64,000 nt of DNA from Fagopyrum homotropicum (GCA_033239125.1 BSWB01000003.1:30209001-30273000); one strand, 5' to 3'; shown: positions 49,511 to 61,162, counted from the first letter of the stretch. The notes: generated by a model not told the origin, from the sequence alone. Numbers and translations: made by a program.

Positions 49511-49700
49511 TACTCGGATGTTGTGTTGTTGACCTTTCAGGTTTTTATATTGATTTGAGTGATTACGTTTTATGTGACACGTGTCTATTTTTTTGATGAT
49601 GGAGTAGTTGCTTGTAGCCAATGAAAATGTCGAGAAACTAAAATATACCAAAGGAAGTGTGTGAGTAAGAGGAACATTCTAAGTTTCGGGACGAAACTTC

Positions 49701-49711
49701 TTTTAAGAGGG
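49701..49711 (+). other. Polypurine-tract region
   Basis: TTTTAAGAGGG lies a few bases before the 3' LTR start TGTAATAACC, after the GGGACGAAACTTC sequence also seen in the related elements (inverted at 16480 and 6240). Confidence 0.6.
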
Positions 49712-49717
49712 CACTGA

Positions 49718-50795
49718 TGTAATAACCGAAAATTTTAATGTCCGTTAAACCGAATATAACCAAATTCCGAAACTAGCTAACGGTTCCTCTTCCCCTTTCC
49801 GCTGATACTCTTCCGCCACTGTGGTTTCGGAACTCACAGCAACTTCCGGCTACTGCAGCGCCAGTGAAGGCCGTCGGGTACACCATAGCGCCGCCTCACT
49901 GTCGTGTATCCGTCTGCACCGCCTCCGCGACGCCTCGACCCAGGGTAGTGCCTGTCTGCAGTGTTGGAGCGAAGGGTTCGAATTTGCACCGCCTCCGCGA
50001 TACTAGAGTGTATTTTGACTCAGGTAAGTCCTTGCGACTTACTTAGCCAGTTTCTGGATATTAGTTGAGTGGTAGTGGTTGTGTGTGCTATGTGCGTGTT
50101 TTAATAATAATAACTTGCTAGGACGACCGTTATTATTATGTTTAAGGCCCAAGTGTATGTATAACGGGCCGTGACATCACTGCCCAGCTCTGACAGGAGA
50201 CTGAGAGGTTCTCTATATCCAGACCAGGCAGGTACAAGGTGAGATGCATCGGATCCATTCCTGATGGTTACACGGGGGCGGAGGCGAGGTTCGGGAATCC
50301 CTCGTGTCACAAAATAAGTATCATTAGCGTGAAAGAGTAACTTAACTCAAGATAATAAAATGGACTTGTTTGAAAGCATGATGGGTGTTTATATTTTTAT
50401 GTGTGTGTGTGCTACTATTATTCTTCTAATATTTAGATAACTAGCTAACGGTTCCTCTTGTTGTGTTTTTAGATTTACCGTAGGTTAGACCAGGAGCTGA
50501 GTGATCCGGAAGTAGTGGTCAGCCGGGTCTCCGTACTCCTTAGAGTGGGGGTTGGGGTTGTGTTTGTCTTTTCTTTCTTTTGGTTAAGACAGTTGTTCGT
50601 TTCCTATGTTTAAGTACTTTAGGCTGCTAGACCGTGTTGCATTCATTACCTTAAAATACTATTTTATGAATTTCGGTTTTCCTTATTTGTGTCTTGTTGC
50701 AAGATCCTAGTAATATTGTTGTCAAACTGAGGTCAGAACCCACTGTGAGGTTCTAACCAGTAATGTCCCGAGTTTTGAGAATTCGGGGTGTTACA
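49718..50795 (+). repeat. 3' LTR of the Tekay-like element, with two internal deletions
   Basis: It has the same ends as the 5' LTR but is 1078 bp instead of 2431. Homology jumps from about 49769 (5' LTR about 41908) to about 49790 (about 42540), and from about 49982 (about 42733) to about 50004 (about 43490). Each junction holds about 20 bp of filler. Confidence 0.9.
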
Positions 50796-52043
50796 CCGGA
50801 TTTTGCCCACCAGTTTTTTCAAGTTTGGATGGTAACCTCAAGTTTATGTTGTTTTTCGGATTTTGCCCAAATTCATTACACTTTTTTAAATTCCATTAAA
50901 AACATACAAAAGAAAATAAACTAAAATTAATAAACAACTTAAAATAGAAAGAATAATTAATTTATTTTAAAAATAAAGTAAAACAGTAACTTTTTAAAAT
51001 ATATATATATATATATATATATTATATTAATTTAAAAATAAATTCGTTAGATAATTTTTAAAAAATTAAAAAAAAAATCAGTGTTTTATTTTATTTTAAA
51101 AATAAATAAATAGGCTTAGCATTTTTTAACAAAATCTAAAAAATAAGTTTTATAATTTATTTCAAAAATAAATAAAATAAGGATTTTTAAAATTTTTTTT
51201 AAAAAATCACTATTTTAATTTATTATTAAATTGAATAATCAGTTTTCTATTTTTTTTTATTTTTAATATTATTTTATTTTCTTTCTTTTAGTTTTGGGAA
51301 ATAAATAAAATAAAATGTTATTTATTTATTTTAATAATAAATTAAAATAGTGCTTTTTTTATTATTTAAAAGAGTCCTTATTTTATTTATTTTTTAAATA
51401 AAGTATAACACTTATATTTTTAGATTTTGTAAAAAATATTCTAATTCAATTATTTATTTTTAAAATAAATAAAACACTGATTTTTGAATTTTTTAAAATT
51501 TATCTAATTTTTTTTTAAAATTAATATAATATATATTTTTTTTATAAAAGTTAGTGTTTTAATTTATTTTTAAATTAAATAAATTATTATTTCTATTTTA
51601 AGTTATTTTTTAATTTTAGTTTATTTTCTTTTGTATGTTTTTAATGGAATTTAAAAAAGTGTAATGAATTTGGGCAAAATCCGGAAAACAACATAAACTT
51701 AAGGGTACCATTCGAACTTGAAAAAACTGGTGGGCAAAATCCGGAATACCCCAAACCACGAGGGTACCATCCGGAATTTCCCTAATTTTATTTATTTATT
51801 TAATTAAAGACTTTATCACCATTGAAAATATTTTAAATTATAAATATTTAAATTATCACACATATCATGTTCTAATTGTAAAATAACCGACCAAAATATT
51901 ATTTAAATTAAAGTGGTCCCCACTTTAAGTGATCTTGTCATAGTCTTGTAGAAGACTAATTTTTATGGATTCTATCAAAAACTTCATTTTCTCTTTCCTA
52001 GTGGCATCAAGATTAGTGCCAAGAACATCCAATGTGGGTGCTC

Positions 52044-52975
52044 TTAGCGACTCACAGCGGAAACCTGCTAGATAAGAACGAATACTCTCCCCCAACTTGC
52101 GGGAAAACAAGTATACGTGCTGATCAATGGGTGCTGCAGCCGGACCCAACAGTGCAAGCTCCTCCTGGAACTTCGTGTTTGCCTCTAAGATCGAATGTCC
52201 TCATACCCCGCCTCCATGAAGTCTTGTAGTCTCTCTCTCTCTTCCGCGCGGCAGGGTAGAAACGTTCTCTGATGAGACTCCTCGTCTGATCAAACCTAGT
52301 GACTCTCGTACAGACTGTCCTCCACCAATATTGAGCCTGCTCTCGGAACAAGGTTTGGACTAATTGTACCCATTGATCCTCTAGACAACATATCAACTCC
52401 AACGCGGTCTCAACGTGTCCTAACCAATGCTCCACCTCTAGTCCTAGCTTCCGATCGAATGGGGTACTCTCATGTGTTGAAAGTCTTCAGCCACGAGTCT
52501 GGTCTCGGTGCTCTCGGCTCATTCTGAGTCTTGTCAACCTCAACTCCTCTCCCGGTGCATCTGACACCTGAGTCACTCTCTACGATACCTCTGATCTTGC
52601 AGGTGCTGGCAGGTTTGAGACAAGTCCCCTTGTCCTAACTACCTCCTCTACTTGCCGGACGTACTCCCGGAACTCTGTTGCTCTCATAGAGACGCAACAT
52701 AACTTAGCTGACTGTGCTATATGTGCTCCTGATCTAATGGCAGTCTCATTCCCGACCTCGAGAACTGCACACTCAACAACCTCCTCAACTTTGTCCTTAA
52801 TCACTGGTGGCTCAACAATGGGGACACGTTCCCAACCTCGCGCTGCTGGAGGTCTACCTCCTCGTCCGCATCCTCGGATGGTAGGATTCTTATTGTCTCT
52901 ACCCCGCCCAGATGGAGGAAGAGGTGAACGACCTCTACCTCGTCCCATAGTCATTACAATCCTAGTACGTGCCAT
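52044..52975 (-). pseudogene. Gag of a truncated Tekay-like element, right part
   Basis: It starts at ATG 52975 with MARTRIVMTMGRGRGR, like the Gag start of the two related elements. The region 52435-52124 matches their central Gag (EHWLGHVETALE, LVQTLFREQAQYWWRT). There are stops and frameshifts. The sequence ends at 52046 at the TTA duplication and continues at 41190. No pol is left. Confidence 0.8.
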
Positions 52976-53234
52976 CTACACGGGGTGTTATCATCTAATC
53001 AGGCCAATCTAACGTAGCATGCATAATCAAAAGGTCCAAGACATTAGAATATAAAAGTCTAAAACTGACAAGCTAAGTTGGTGGGAGGTAGGGGTGGTTC
53101 CCCGTACTTCTATCCCAACCCGACTATGCACATGCTTTTGAAAATAAAACTCTTTTGAAAACTTAGACCCCTTTCGGGTTCCATTTTATACATTTGGCCT
53201 TTTAAAAGATTACAAGTGTCATTGTTGCCAACCT

Positions 53235-53247
53235 ACCTCTGATACTA
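53235..53247 (-). other. Degenerate primer binding site
   Basis: The minus strand reads TAGTATCAGAG three bases after the LTR end, one change from TGGTATCAGAG. Confidence 0.6.
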
Positions 53248-53250
53248 TGT

Positions 53251-54640
53251 TGTAACACCCCAAATCTAAGACTCGGTGTGCTACAGGTTAGAACCTCACA
53301 ATTTGTCCCGACCCTAGCTCGAAAAAAATATTACCGGACCTTACAACAATGCACAAATGTCAAAATACCAAAATTGAATATAATAGATGCAATGTCATGA
53401 TAAACAACAAACCCTCGACCGAGTATTACAATAATATCCAACTACATTTTTAGAGTCAATAAAGATATAAAAACAATAAACCACCGCCCGTCGTACATCG
53501 TACGGGAACCCCGACTGACCACACCATTCGGATCACTCGACAACTACCCTATCCTACAAAGCATCTAACAACACGAATAACCGTTAGCTAACAATCTATA
53601 TATAAGAAGAACACATAAGCACAAACACACGTAATGCGGAAATGTAAACAAAGAGCATGTTATCACATAATCCGTTTATAATCTTTCTTTAGGTCATACA
53701 CTCTTAATACATTTAATCTTGTGGCACGAGAAGTCTAAGACTCTCGCCTCCTTCCCTTTATCCAGCTGGAGTGAAACGGCGCACTTTCTAGTATATCATA
53801 TGGAGTGGATCAGTACCCTCTTCGTATACCATGTTTGGCATTGTCGAGGAGAACCTCTCGGTCTCCCTCAAAAGTTGAGTAGACCGCCTGTCACACTTGA
53901 GCCAATAATATGTCGGTAGACTAATCAATTAATCATATTATAACACATATAGCAAACACCACTCAGGTACTCAACCAATATAGGATAGTAGCAAAGTAAA
54001 CCCAAATGACTTACCTGTATCTAGGTAATCAAGCTATCAACAACTTTCAGTTCCCGCAGGAATATACTCCACCACCTGATCACAAGGACACGTGAGTCAA
54101 TCAATTATCCAACACTAGAAGTCTCGAACGTCTAGGTCAACCATGATTCTAAAAACCTAAGCTACATCGCAAAACCATCCTAAATCCATCCCAACAATAT
54201 CCAAAAACTATATCAAGTAGTTTTTCTCCACTTTTCATATCTCAACAAAACCTTCAAAACAATGGCAATACGAATCACAGACCCAAAAAAATGTACCAGT
54301 TGTAGATGGCAAATGCAAGTTTCGATCTCAAGAAAGAATGGAGACAACCGTAGTTAAGATGAGAGAAAAACATAAACAACATCCGTCATATGCATTTTAC
54401 AGATTTTTGAAGACAAATTTGTGCATATTAACAACGAGTTACAGAAAGAAGACAAACCATACGAAGCTTTGACAGTTGAATGACGATGACAGTTGATTTT
54501 AGGAGTAAACCACCGACGGAAGACAACTTCAACAAATAAGACTCCATGAACGTCTTTTTCAGAAAAAAGCGGATTTTAGTTATGGAGGTTTGAGATACGC
54601 AAGAGGAAGAGCCAAAATTTTCGTATAACATTAAATATTC
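53251..54640 (-). repeat. 5' LTR of the truncated Tekay-like element (right edge uncertain)
   Basis: On the + strand it starts TGTAACACCCCAAATC, like the other LTRs of this group. It shares motifs with the LTR at 13690 (CGGATCACTCGACA, GGCACGAGAAGTCTAAGACTCTCGCCTCC equivalents at 53520 and 53722). The U3 end could not be located, and there is no partner LTR to align to. Confidence 0.6.
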
Positions 54641-55490
54641 AATTACTAATTATATTCTTTCCTTTTTTGACAGTTTTTTTTTATGTCTTTTACACGTGTG
54701 CCTTTAATTAGATCTAATATTAACAACCAATATCCATTTTATTTATCTTTTTTTAATCCAAAAATGAAGGGACCTATTTAATAAATTAGATACAAAAAGG
54801 GCTTCAACACACCAATTTTCTCATTTTGAATTTACTTGGTACGGAATATGAACGCTTAGCGTTGACGCTCAACGTGGGTGCCGTTAGTTGGCGCCGGCGT
54901 CCGAGTTTGAGCGCCAACGCTAAACGCTTGTGTTTTTTTAATTTGGGCGCCGGTGCCCTTTTTTATTATTTGGGCACTAGTAAAATCAAATGCAGAAGGT
55001 AATCAATTCACTAAGAACAAACTTGTAAATCACCAAGGGACCGAATGAGTATCGAAGGAGAGGAGAAGCGTCACCAAGGAGGGGAGCGAAGTCTTTGGAA
55101 GGGTAGCGTCACTAAGGGACCGAAGGATGGGAGGAGGTCGCATGAGAGTTGCGATTTCAAGATTCTGGAGAAGGATGGGAGCACGTTGTCGGGGGATGGA
55201 GAGCGATAATGTGGAGATGAGCGGAGCACTTGTGCCTTCTGAGTTTTCAACCTATTTTAGGGTTCAAAAGCTGGCACCGAGCGCTTGCGCTAAAAAAAGA
55301 ACAGGCGCCAGAGCCTAGCGCCGACGATTTTTTAAAGGCAAGCATTGGCGCCGAGCGCCATCTGATTGTGAAAAGAATAATTGTTAGTAAAACGAATACC
55401 GTGCATTTAGCTTTTTCGTTTAACACATCTAATTAATATGAACAAGGTGCACGATCATGTTGCTCATTCATGCACGATCGTGCCCCTTGT
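54641..55490. other. Spacer with GCGCC-rich inverted motifs
   Basis: No gene is seen. 54855-54935 contains AGCGTTGACGCTC and its near-complement GAGCGCCAACGCT. 55260-55350 has several GGCGCC/GAGCGC words (GGCACCGAGCGC, TTGGCGCCGAGCGCC). These look like inverted subterminal repeats of an unknown element about 500 bp long; no target duplication was found. Confidence 0.4.
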
Positions 55491-55931
55491 ATGCACAACT
55501 ATGATGCACGAACACGGATACGAGAAACGGATACGGCGGAAAACGGGAAAGCGGCAATCCAAAAAACATAGGAAACGGGGACATGGCGAGGAAGACAAAT
55601 AAAATATAATTTTAAAGCTTTTTGTATAAGTAATTCATTTATCATAATGATTAACATACATATTAAAAATTCAATGACATATGACTATATGAGTAGATTA
55701 ATACATTATCGTAAGTTCGTGACAACAAACTAACCCAAACTAAAACATAATCAAATCGTTTCAAATTCAAATACATTCTTAGAAACAAACATTTTAAGTC
55801 TTACAAAACACAAAATTAAACATACTTAGTCTTACATGTTACATCAAATAAAATCACAAACCACGTCTTAAACCAAAACACAAACCTTAACCAACTTAAC
55901 CAAGTCACAAACAAAGTCACAAAATACAAGA

Positions 55932-58132
55932 TCATTCTATCTCTTCAAGTAGCACATCCTCCATCTCTGCCTCGTCAAGAGAGAGATTTCCAAATTCATC
56001 ACCACCAAAATCCCACATTTTAGATTGTCCTTCTGCATAAGCCTTGGTGTTCCTTGATAAAAGGCAGATATTATTATGAACAAAGACCAAATCTTCAGCA
56101 CGCTTTGGAGTTAACTTATTCCTCTTCAAAGAATGAATAAAAGAATAAGTACTCCAATTCCTTTCGCAACAAGAAGAAGAGGTAGGTTGTCTAAGCAATC
56201 TCATAGCTAAGGTTTGAAGAAGTGGTGTTGATGATCCATATGATCCCCACCATTTTACCGGGTCCATTGAAAATCTCATTCTAAGAGCATTTAAATCACA
56301 AAATGGACCCAATTCAAGAGAAAATTCAGCATACTCATCCACAACCTTATCATAATCATTGAGATCTGGATAGAGCATTTGAAAACATTTCTTTCTTTCC
56401 ATTGAGATCTCATTATCTCTATGTGGAGCCAATCTAGCCGGTTTCTCATCAAGCCATTCTCTACTATAATACCTACAAGCAAAAAAAAAAACAAGTATAA
56501 AATACTAATTACAATATGATAGCATGATAAAATCAAGATAATATTTATACATTGAAAATAAATTATTACCTAGGGTGGAGAGAATGTGCTAGACAATGAA
56601 GGGGTGTGTTACTCTTTGCCCAACGAGCAACAAGAATGGAATGCACTACAACCCATAATAAAGAAACTTGAAACTCATCCAAGTCTTCATGCTCATAAAT
56701 CACCTTCTCCACATTATCAACTATAGAATCCCACATCTCATACACCAAATCGAGGCAAGCATTATCAGTGTCACAAGCCCTAATCATGTCATATATGGGA
56801 GTTGTAATAGCAAGAATGTAATCCACCTTTATCCACCACTCTTCATCTAATATTGTGTCTCTTACAAACTTTGCTTTATCTTGATTATCCTCCCGATATG
56901 ATGTCCATTGATCACAAACAACCATGTTTTCCAATGCACTCTTGATGCGTCTAAAAATCTTTAAGCATTATAACAATGGAAGCAAATCGAGTTTCCGCAA
57001 CAGAAAGCAACTTCAAAGAACTAAACCGGCTATAAATAGACAATCTCATACCATGATTCAAGATGAAGTTCTTTATTTGGACAATATCATTGTGAATTTT
57101 TATGATCCAATGGCATTCAACATATGTATCTAGATTATTCTCCACATTCTTTGCAACACATATATTATTCAAAGCAAGATTAAGATTATGAACAACACAA
57201 GATGTCCAATAGATGTGAGGATAAATACCTTCAATGATTTCTCCAGCTCCCGTGCAATTTCTAACATTATCAGTTACAACTTGAACCACATTTTGATGTC
57301 CAACTTCATCAATTACCTCTTTCATCTAATTAGAAATGAATTGTTTATCCTTAACCTCACCTGCACAATTCACACCTTTGATAAACATTGAACCCATCTC
57401 AGAATAAACCATAAAGTTGATCAAATGCCTCCTTTGTGGATCACTTCACCCATCAGTGACAATGGTGACCCCTTTTGCTGGCCAACTGTCTCTAATTGGT
57501 TGTAACTATTGATCAACATGCTTTTTTTTTTTTGCTTCCAGCAATGTAGTTCTTAACTTGTTATACCCCGAAAGCACATAACCCTCTGACTTGGTGTCCT
57601 TTGATGCATAAGTAAAAGCTTCAATAAAGTTAGGATTCTTTGCTAGGGAAAAGGGCAAGCCAACTGTGTAAAACATTCTAGCAATGTGACAATCCAAAAT
57701 ATTTCTATTAGCAACATCATAACTTTTCCCCATCGGCGTATCATAAAATTTTCTTTTTTTCGATGAATCACTATTATCAATTCCACTATCAGTAGCGTCA
57801 CAAGGAAGAGATACAGTCCTTGCCGGATGACTTTTTGCAATAAAACCTTCATCTAATTTCTTCATTTCACTAATATCACTCGATGAAACTTTCTTACAAA
57901 CAGCACTTCCCTTATTTAAAATTTTTAGAAGATGAGCTTTGACCCTTGTGTAAGTACCTTGTTTAACTTGGTTGCAATACTTGCACTTCCATACCCAATT
58001 GCCTCTTCCTACCGAAGGCTTCGAAATTTTGTCAACATAACCCCAAAGAGGACGTTCTTCATCATTTGCATTCGATGAAACACTTCCGGTAGTAGTGCTA
58101 CGACTGCCTTGTTGTGAGCTTGAAGAAGGCAT
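55932..58132 (-). pseudogene. hAT transposase with BED finger, decayed
   Basis: This is a cut-and-paste transposase. ATG 58132 starts a Ser-rich N-terminus followed by a BED-type zinc finger (WVWKCKYCNQVKQGTYTRVKAHLL). Next, 57510-57420 reads DSWPAKGVTIVTDG..SDPQRRHLINF, the conserved core start. 57325-56951 reads VVQVVTDNVRNCTGAG and WTSCVVHNLNLALN. 56934-56570 continues to SLHPR, where a GT...AG intron (about 56473-56569) leads to YYSREWLDEKPARLAPH. 56432-55932 ends in the hAT dimerisation region (RLLRQPTSSSCCERNWSTYSFIHS.KRNKL). Stops near 57507, 57452 and 57328 and a frameshift near 56945 make it inactive. Confidence 0.88.
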
Positions 58133-58172
58133 AAATTCTGCAATAGTAAAATTAACTCAATTAAGTGATCAT

Positions 58173-59836
58173 TGTTCGCCACTTAGCGTGCGTGCAAAAA
58201 AGCTTTAATTATAAAACTAGAAATCAAGCAAGCGAACCCGCAGTGTACGGATCGATATAGTCGAGCAAGAATTCCAGAGTATCGAACACAGGGATTTGGG
58301 GGGTTAAATCCAGTTATAGATTATCAAGCAAGTAAATGTATGAAGCTTTTCAAATTATTGGGAAAACAACAATCCTAAAGATCCAGGAATCCAGCTGTGC
58401 CAATCAATTCAAGATATACTAAAGATATAAGGACAGAGTTGAGATATGCAAAGGTATACGAATGTAAGGTAATCGTACGGTGAAGTTCTAAAAACCCTGT
58501 ATGACCCACCTAAAAGACACTCTCTATAAAGGTTGTTGAAGCTTCAATATAGAAAAGATCTAGAGGTAAGAATTAACGTCAAATACCCAAACTTGTAATC
58601 CAAGGATCAAGACTAACTAAATCGATTAAGGTTGTGACATTCACAATCGAGGTAGAGGTTGTTGAGGCTTCACTACCACCTAGAAAAGGCAAGCCAAGAC
58701 TAAGTTAAAGAAAATCTTTAACTTTGGATTAAAGTAAAAGCAAGTTCGTAAACTGACACAAAATTACGGATAGTTCTTGATTCCACGGTCGTGGAAGCTC
58801 AAGAACAGACCGTGGATTAGGTTCGTCGGCGATTCTCTCTAACTCTCAGGGTCCAATCAAATTACGATCGATCTATCATCATCTAAGCCACAACTATCAA
58901 CCCTTCACCTTAGAATTGCTAAAGGGTTTTAGCCAACAATAGTCATATTGATATCAATTTCAAGGTTTAAAAGAATGAAAAATGAAAACTTCCGAAAACC
59001 TTCAATAACTTTCAAGTCAATCTCAAATCCATAAATCAAGAACAATAATATCAATAGTTTCGGAATAACACAAGCAATCACAATCTTAGATAAGAACGAA
59101 GAACGGGATGTCAATCCGTCTTCTAATCAAACCTAAAGATGAAGCGTAACCTCCTTGCGAACAATCTTCCAAATCTTCAACTCTTCCGTCAATCCGGAAA
59201 TCTCAATAGCAAAGCGCAAATCTCTCAATCACAATCTCCGCAAAAGCGTAAAACTAGGGTAAGCCGATGTGTAAGCCTAAGCAGAGGTGACGGAATCTCT
59301 CTTCTTCCGTCCTTTTATAGGGTAAGATAAAATATTGGCCCGGCCCATTGCGTAGAAGATCGTGGCTTAAAATATTGCGTAAAAGATCGCCAAGATCACG
59401 GTCGTGGAAGGGTTCCACGCCCATAATTTAGAGCGTGGAAGTTGGTCACGGTTTGTCACAACCCTCCACGGCCGTGTAAGTTGCTGGAATGCACCACGCC
59501 TCTCTTGCCAAGGTTCCACAGCCGTATTTTAGAGCGTGGTTTAGAGGTAGAACGTAATTTTCCTTAGCCTCGTGCTATTCTTCAAGTTAGCACCATCCTT
59601 AGCTCCTAGAGATGACCTCAATCCTTGGACATGCTCAATCAAACTCCATTCTCTCTCAATCCGTTCGGAATTAGCTCTAAATCGCCTACAATCAACACAA
59701 AGCTTATGTAGACCTCTATATCGATAAAATAGATAAACTAACTCACAAATGCTTCAATGCTTTATCAATGACTACCTATATGGATGAAATACACTTAGAA
59801 AACGTGCCTAAAATATCACAATATTTCATGCTAACA
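58173..59836 (-). repeat. Solo LTR of an Athila-type element inside the hAT
   Basis: The segment GCGAACCCGCAGTGTACGGATCG near 58230 and the following TCGAACACAGGG match the inverted end of the Athila-type LTR at 1255-1320. CACGGTCGTGG/CACGGCCGTG words (58785, 59398, 59468) and GTGCCTAAAATATCA near 59800 match its other end. It starts TGTTCGCC and ends GCTAACA, flanked by ATCAT and ATCAC (4 of 5 equal). No internal region remains, so this is the product of LTR-LTR recombination or a lone LTR. Confidence 0.65.
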
Positions 59837-60500
59837 ATCACCAACACTCAAATAGTGCCTGTAGAGTGTAGAATTGCAAACACTCAAATAACTATCAACA
59901 AAGAAGTAAGCACTTAAGTTGTTAAGCAGTAAGCAGAAGCACAAATACTCAAATAGTATTGCAGGCAGTGTAGAGCATAATCAGTAGAGTGTAGAATTAC
60001 AGTAAGCATTAAGCAACTCAAAACTCAAAACTCAAATTAATCAAGTTAATTAACTAAGAATCAGCAACACAATATTACAACAAGTATTTGACTATCTATA
60101 GTTTTGTATATTGAAGAGGAAGAAGACTAGAACTAGAAGAGTAAACAACTTACCTAACGAGACGAAGAGGAAACCGAAAGCTACGACGAGACGAAGGCAC
60201 TGCGAACTGGGAGATTGACGAAGCTGCTAATTGGGACGACTGGCGAGACGAAGAGAAAACCAGCCGGAAGCTACGACGATGCGACCTAAAGACGAAGAAT
60301 AGAGGGCCAACGGCCTGAAGAAAGGAACGCCGACGGTCGGTCCTGATGAGCTGCGACGGGTGACGGCGATGACTTCGGAGTGCTAGGGTTACGTTCCCGC
60401 TTCCCCAACTCCCCAAGTTGCGATTGACGATTAAGAAAGTGAGTCTGAAAGTGAGAAGCGCGTTTCAATATATTTTTTTTCTTCCTACTAAAGAGCGTTG
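59837..60500 (-). other. Transposase-upstream part of the hAT
   Basis: No recognisable domain is present. 59840-60010 repeats CACTCAAATA, GTAGAGTGTAGAATT and TAAGCA phrases. 60150-60416 has short frames without known motifs. It is probably the leader and promoter of the transposase gene. Confidence 0.45.
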
Positions 60501-60714
60501 ATCGTGCCTTGACCGGACACGGTTCGTGTCCGGTCCGTGCCTGGCCCGTGTCCGGTCCGTTTCCGGTCCGTTTTCCTACGCCGAACTGTGTCTTGACCGT
60601 TTCTGCTCAAGTTTGACCGTTTCTCCAACGTTTCCAGGAGTTTCTATGTGTTTGGGCGTGTCCGATATGCGACACTCCGTCTCTTAGGCGTGTCCGTGCA
60701 TCATGGATGCACAA

Positions 60715-61058
60715 TCAACACCACAATATGTGTAGCACGATTGGCATCACAAAAGGTCCATAGTTCTGCGTTACATGCGCACGATCATGCACCTTGAAAC
60801 CCATGTGCGAGACATGTGTCCAAATTAACAACATTGATTATCTTATATGAATACTTATTTGTTACAGGTTTTTACTCTATATCGTAAGAAAAATACTAAC
60901 CTAATATTGATCTTAACTTGCATAAAAATCCGGTGAGAACCTCTCTTAAATTAAAAAGTGAGAACATCTCGAAGTTCAATCAAAAGAGCATAATAAGACA
61001 ATATATGAATTAATCACTCAATCATCCCAAAACTAAATGAGAGATTTTAGGAGACAAA
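60715..61058. other. Spacer, no gene seen
   Basis: The first 90 bp carry GCACGATTGG and GCGCACGATCATGCACCTTG, the inverse of CAAGGTGCACGATCATG left of the hAT at 55445. The hAT therefore landed in a small pre-existing inverted repeat. Confidence 0.45.
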
Positions 61059-61162
61059 CTAGTTTAAGACCCAAGCCTTGCACAGGTTTTGAAAAAATAT
61101 ATATGCATATACGTGGACATTGTTTTGTATAAGAGTATTTCTATTTGTTAATAATATATAGA
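61059..61162 (-). mobile_element. Mini-Helitron (104 bp)
   Basis: On the minus strand it starts TCTATATATTATTAAC and ends with an imperfect hairpin (ACCTGTGCAAGGCTTGGGT) followed by CTTAAACTAG. The ends correspond to those of the Helitron at 34278-35790, and CTAG is a proper CTRR end. It is flanked by A and T as expected. Almost the whole interior is missing. Confidence 0.6.

Larger units (their letters stand above)
41854..50795 (+). mobile_element. Tekay/Del-like Ty3/gypsy chromovirus, nearly complete
   Basis: It comprises 5' LTR 41854-44284, primer site 44288-44300, gag-pol 44570-49510, polypurine region 49701-49711 and 3' LTR 49718-50795. The 5-bp target duplication CCGGA is exact (41849-41853 and 50796-50800). 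Its pol is very similar to that of the minus-strand element at 16682-21594, although their LTRs are much more diverged. It is inactive through stop codons and a shortened 3' LTR. Confidence 0.92.
41811..51782. mobile_element. Long-armed foldback element (about 1 kb), split by a retrotransposon
   Basis: The left end GGGAAATTCCGGATGGTACC is the exact inverse of the right end at 51763-51782. With the retrotransposon at 41854-50795 removed, the left arm continues at 50796 and pairs with 51650-51782 and further inward. The last recognisable pair is around 51207 and 51355, so each arm is about 450 bp or more around a centre near 51275. Flanks ATATTTTAT and TAATTTTAT share 7 of 9 bases, compatible with a Mutator-type 9-bp target. 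It has no coding capacity. Confidence 0.75.
41191..52043. mobile_element. PIF/Harbinger-type non-autonomous element, host to two nested insertions
   Basis: The left end is GAGCATCCACAGTAGAGG. The right end read inward is GAGCACCCACATTGGATG. Both are bordered by TTA (41188-41190 and 52044-52046). Removing the block and one TTA rejoins a gag reading that matches the related element base for base in length. Its own sequence is about 880 bp (41191-41810 and 51783-52043), AT-rich and non-coding. Confidence 0.7.
55499..60706 (-). mobile_element. hAT transposon (5.2 kb), autonomous type, decayed
   Basis: An exact 8-bp duplication ATGCACAA flanks it (55491-55498 and 60707-60714). The ends are inverted: CTATGATGCACGAACACG on the left and, read inward, CCATGATGCACGGACACG on the right. 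Near the right end (60505-60600) are repeated GTCCGGTCCGTGTCC words, as expected for hAT subterminal transposase sites. The transposase is on the minus strand. A solo LTR is nested in its upstream part. Confidence 0.9.

Noticed and set aside
55127..55318. 63-codon frame starting MGGGRMRV
   Set aside because: It is short, in low-complexity GC-skewed spacer, without any recognisable motif.
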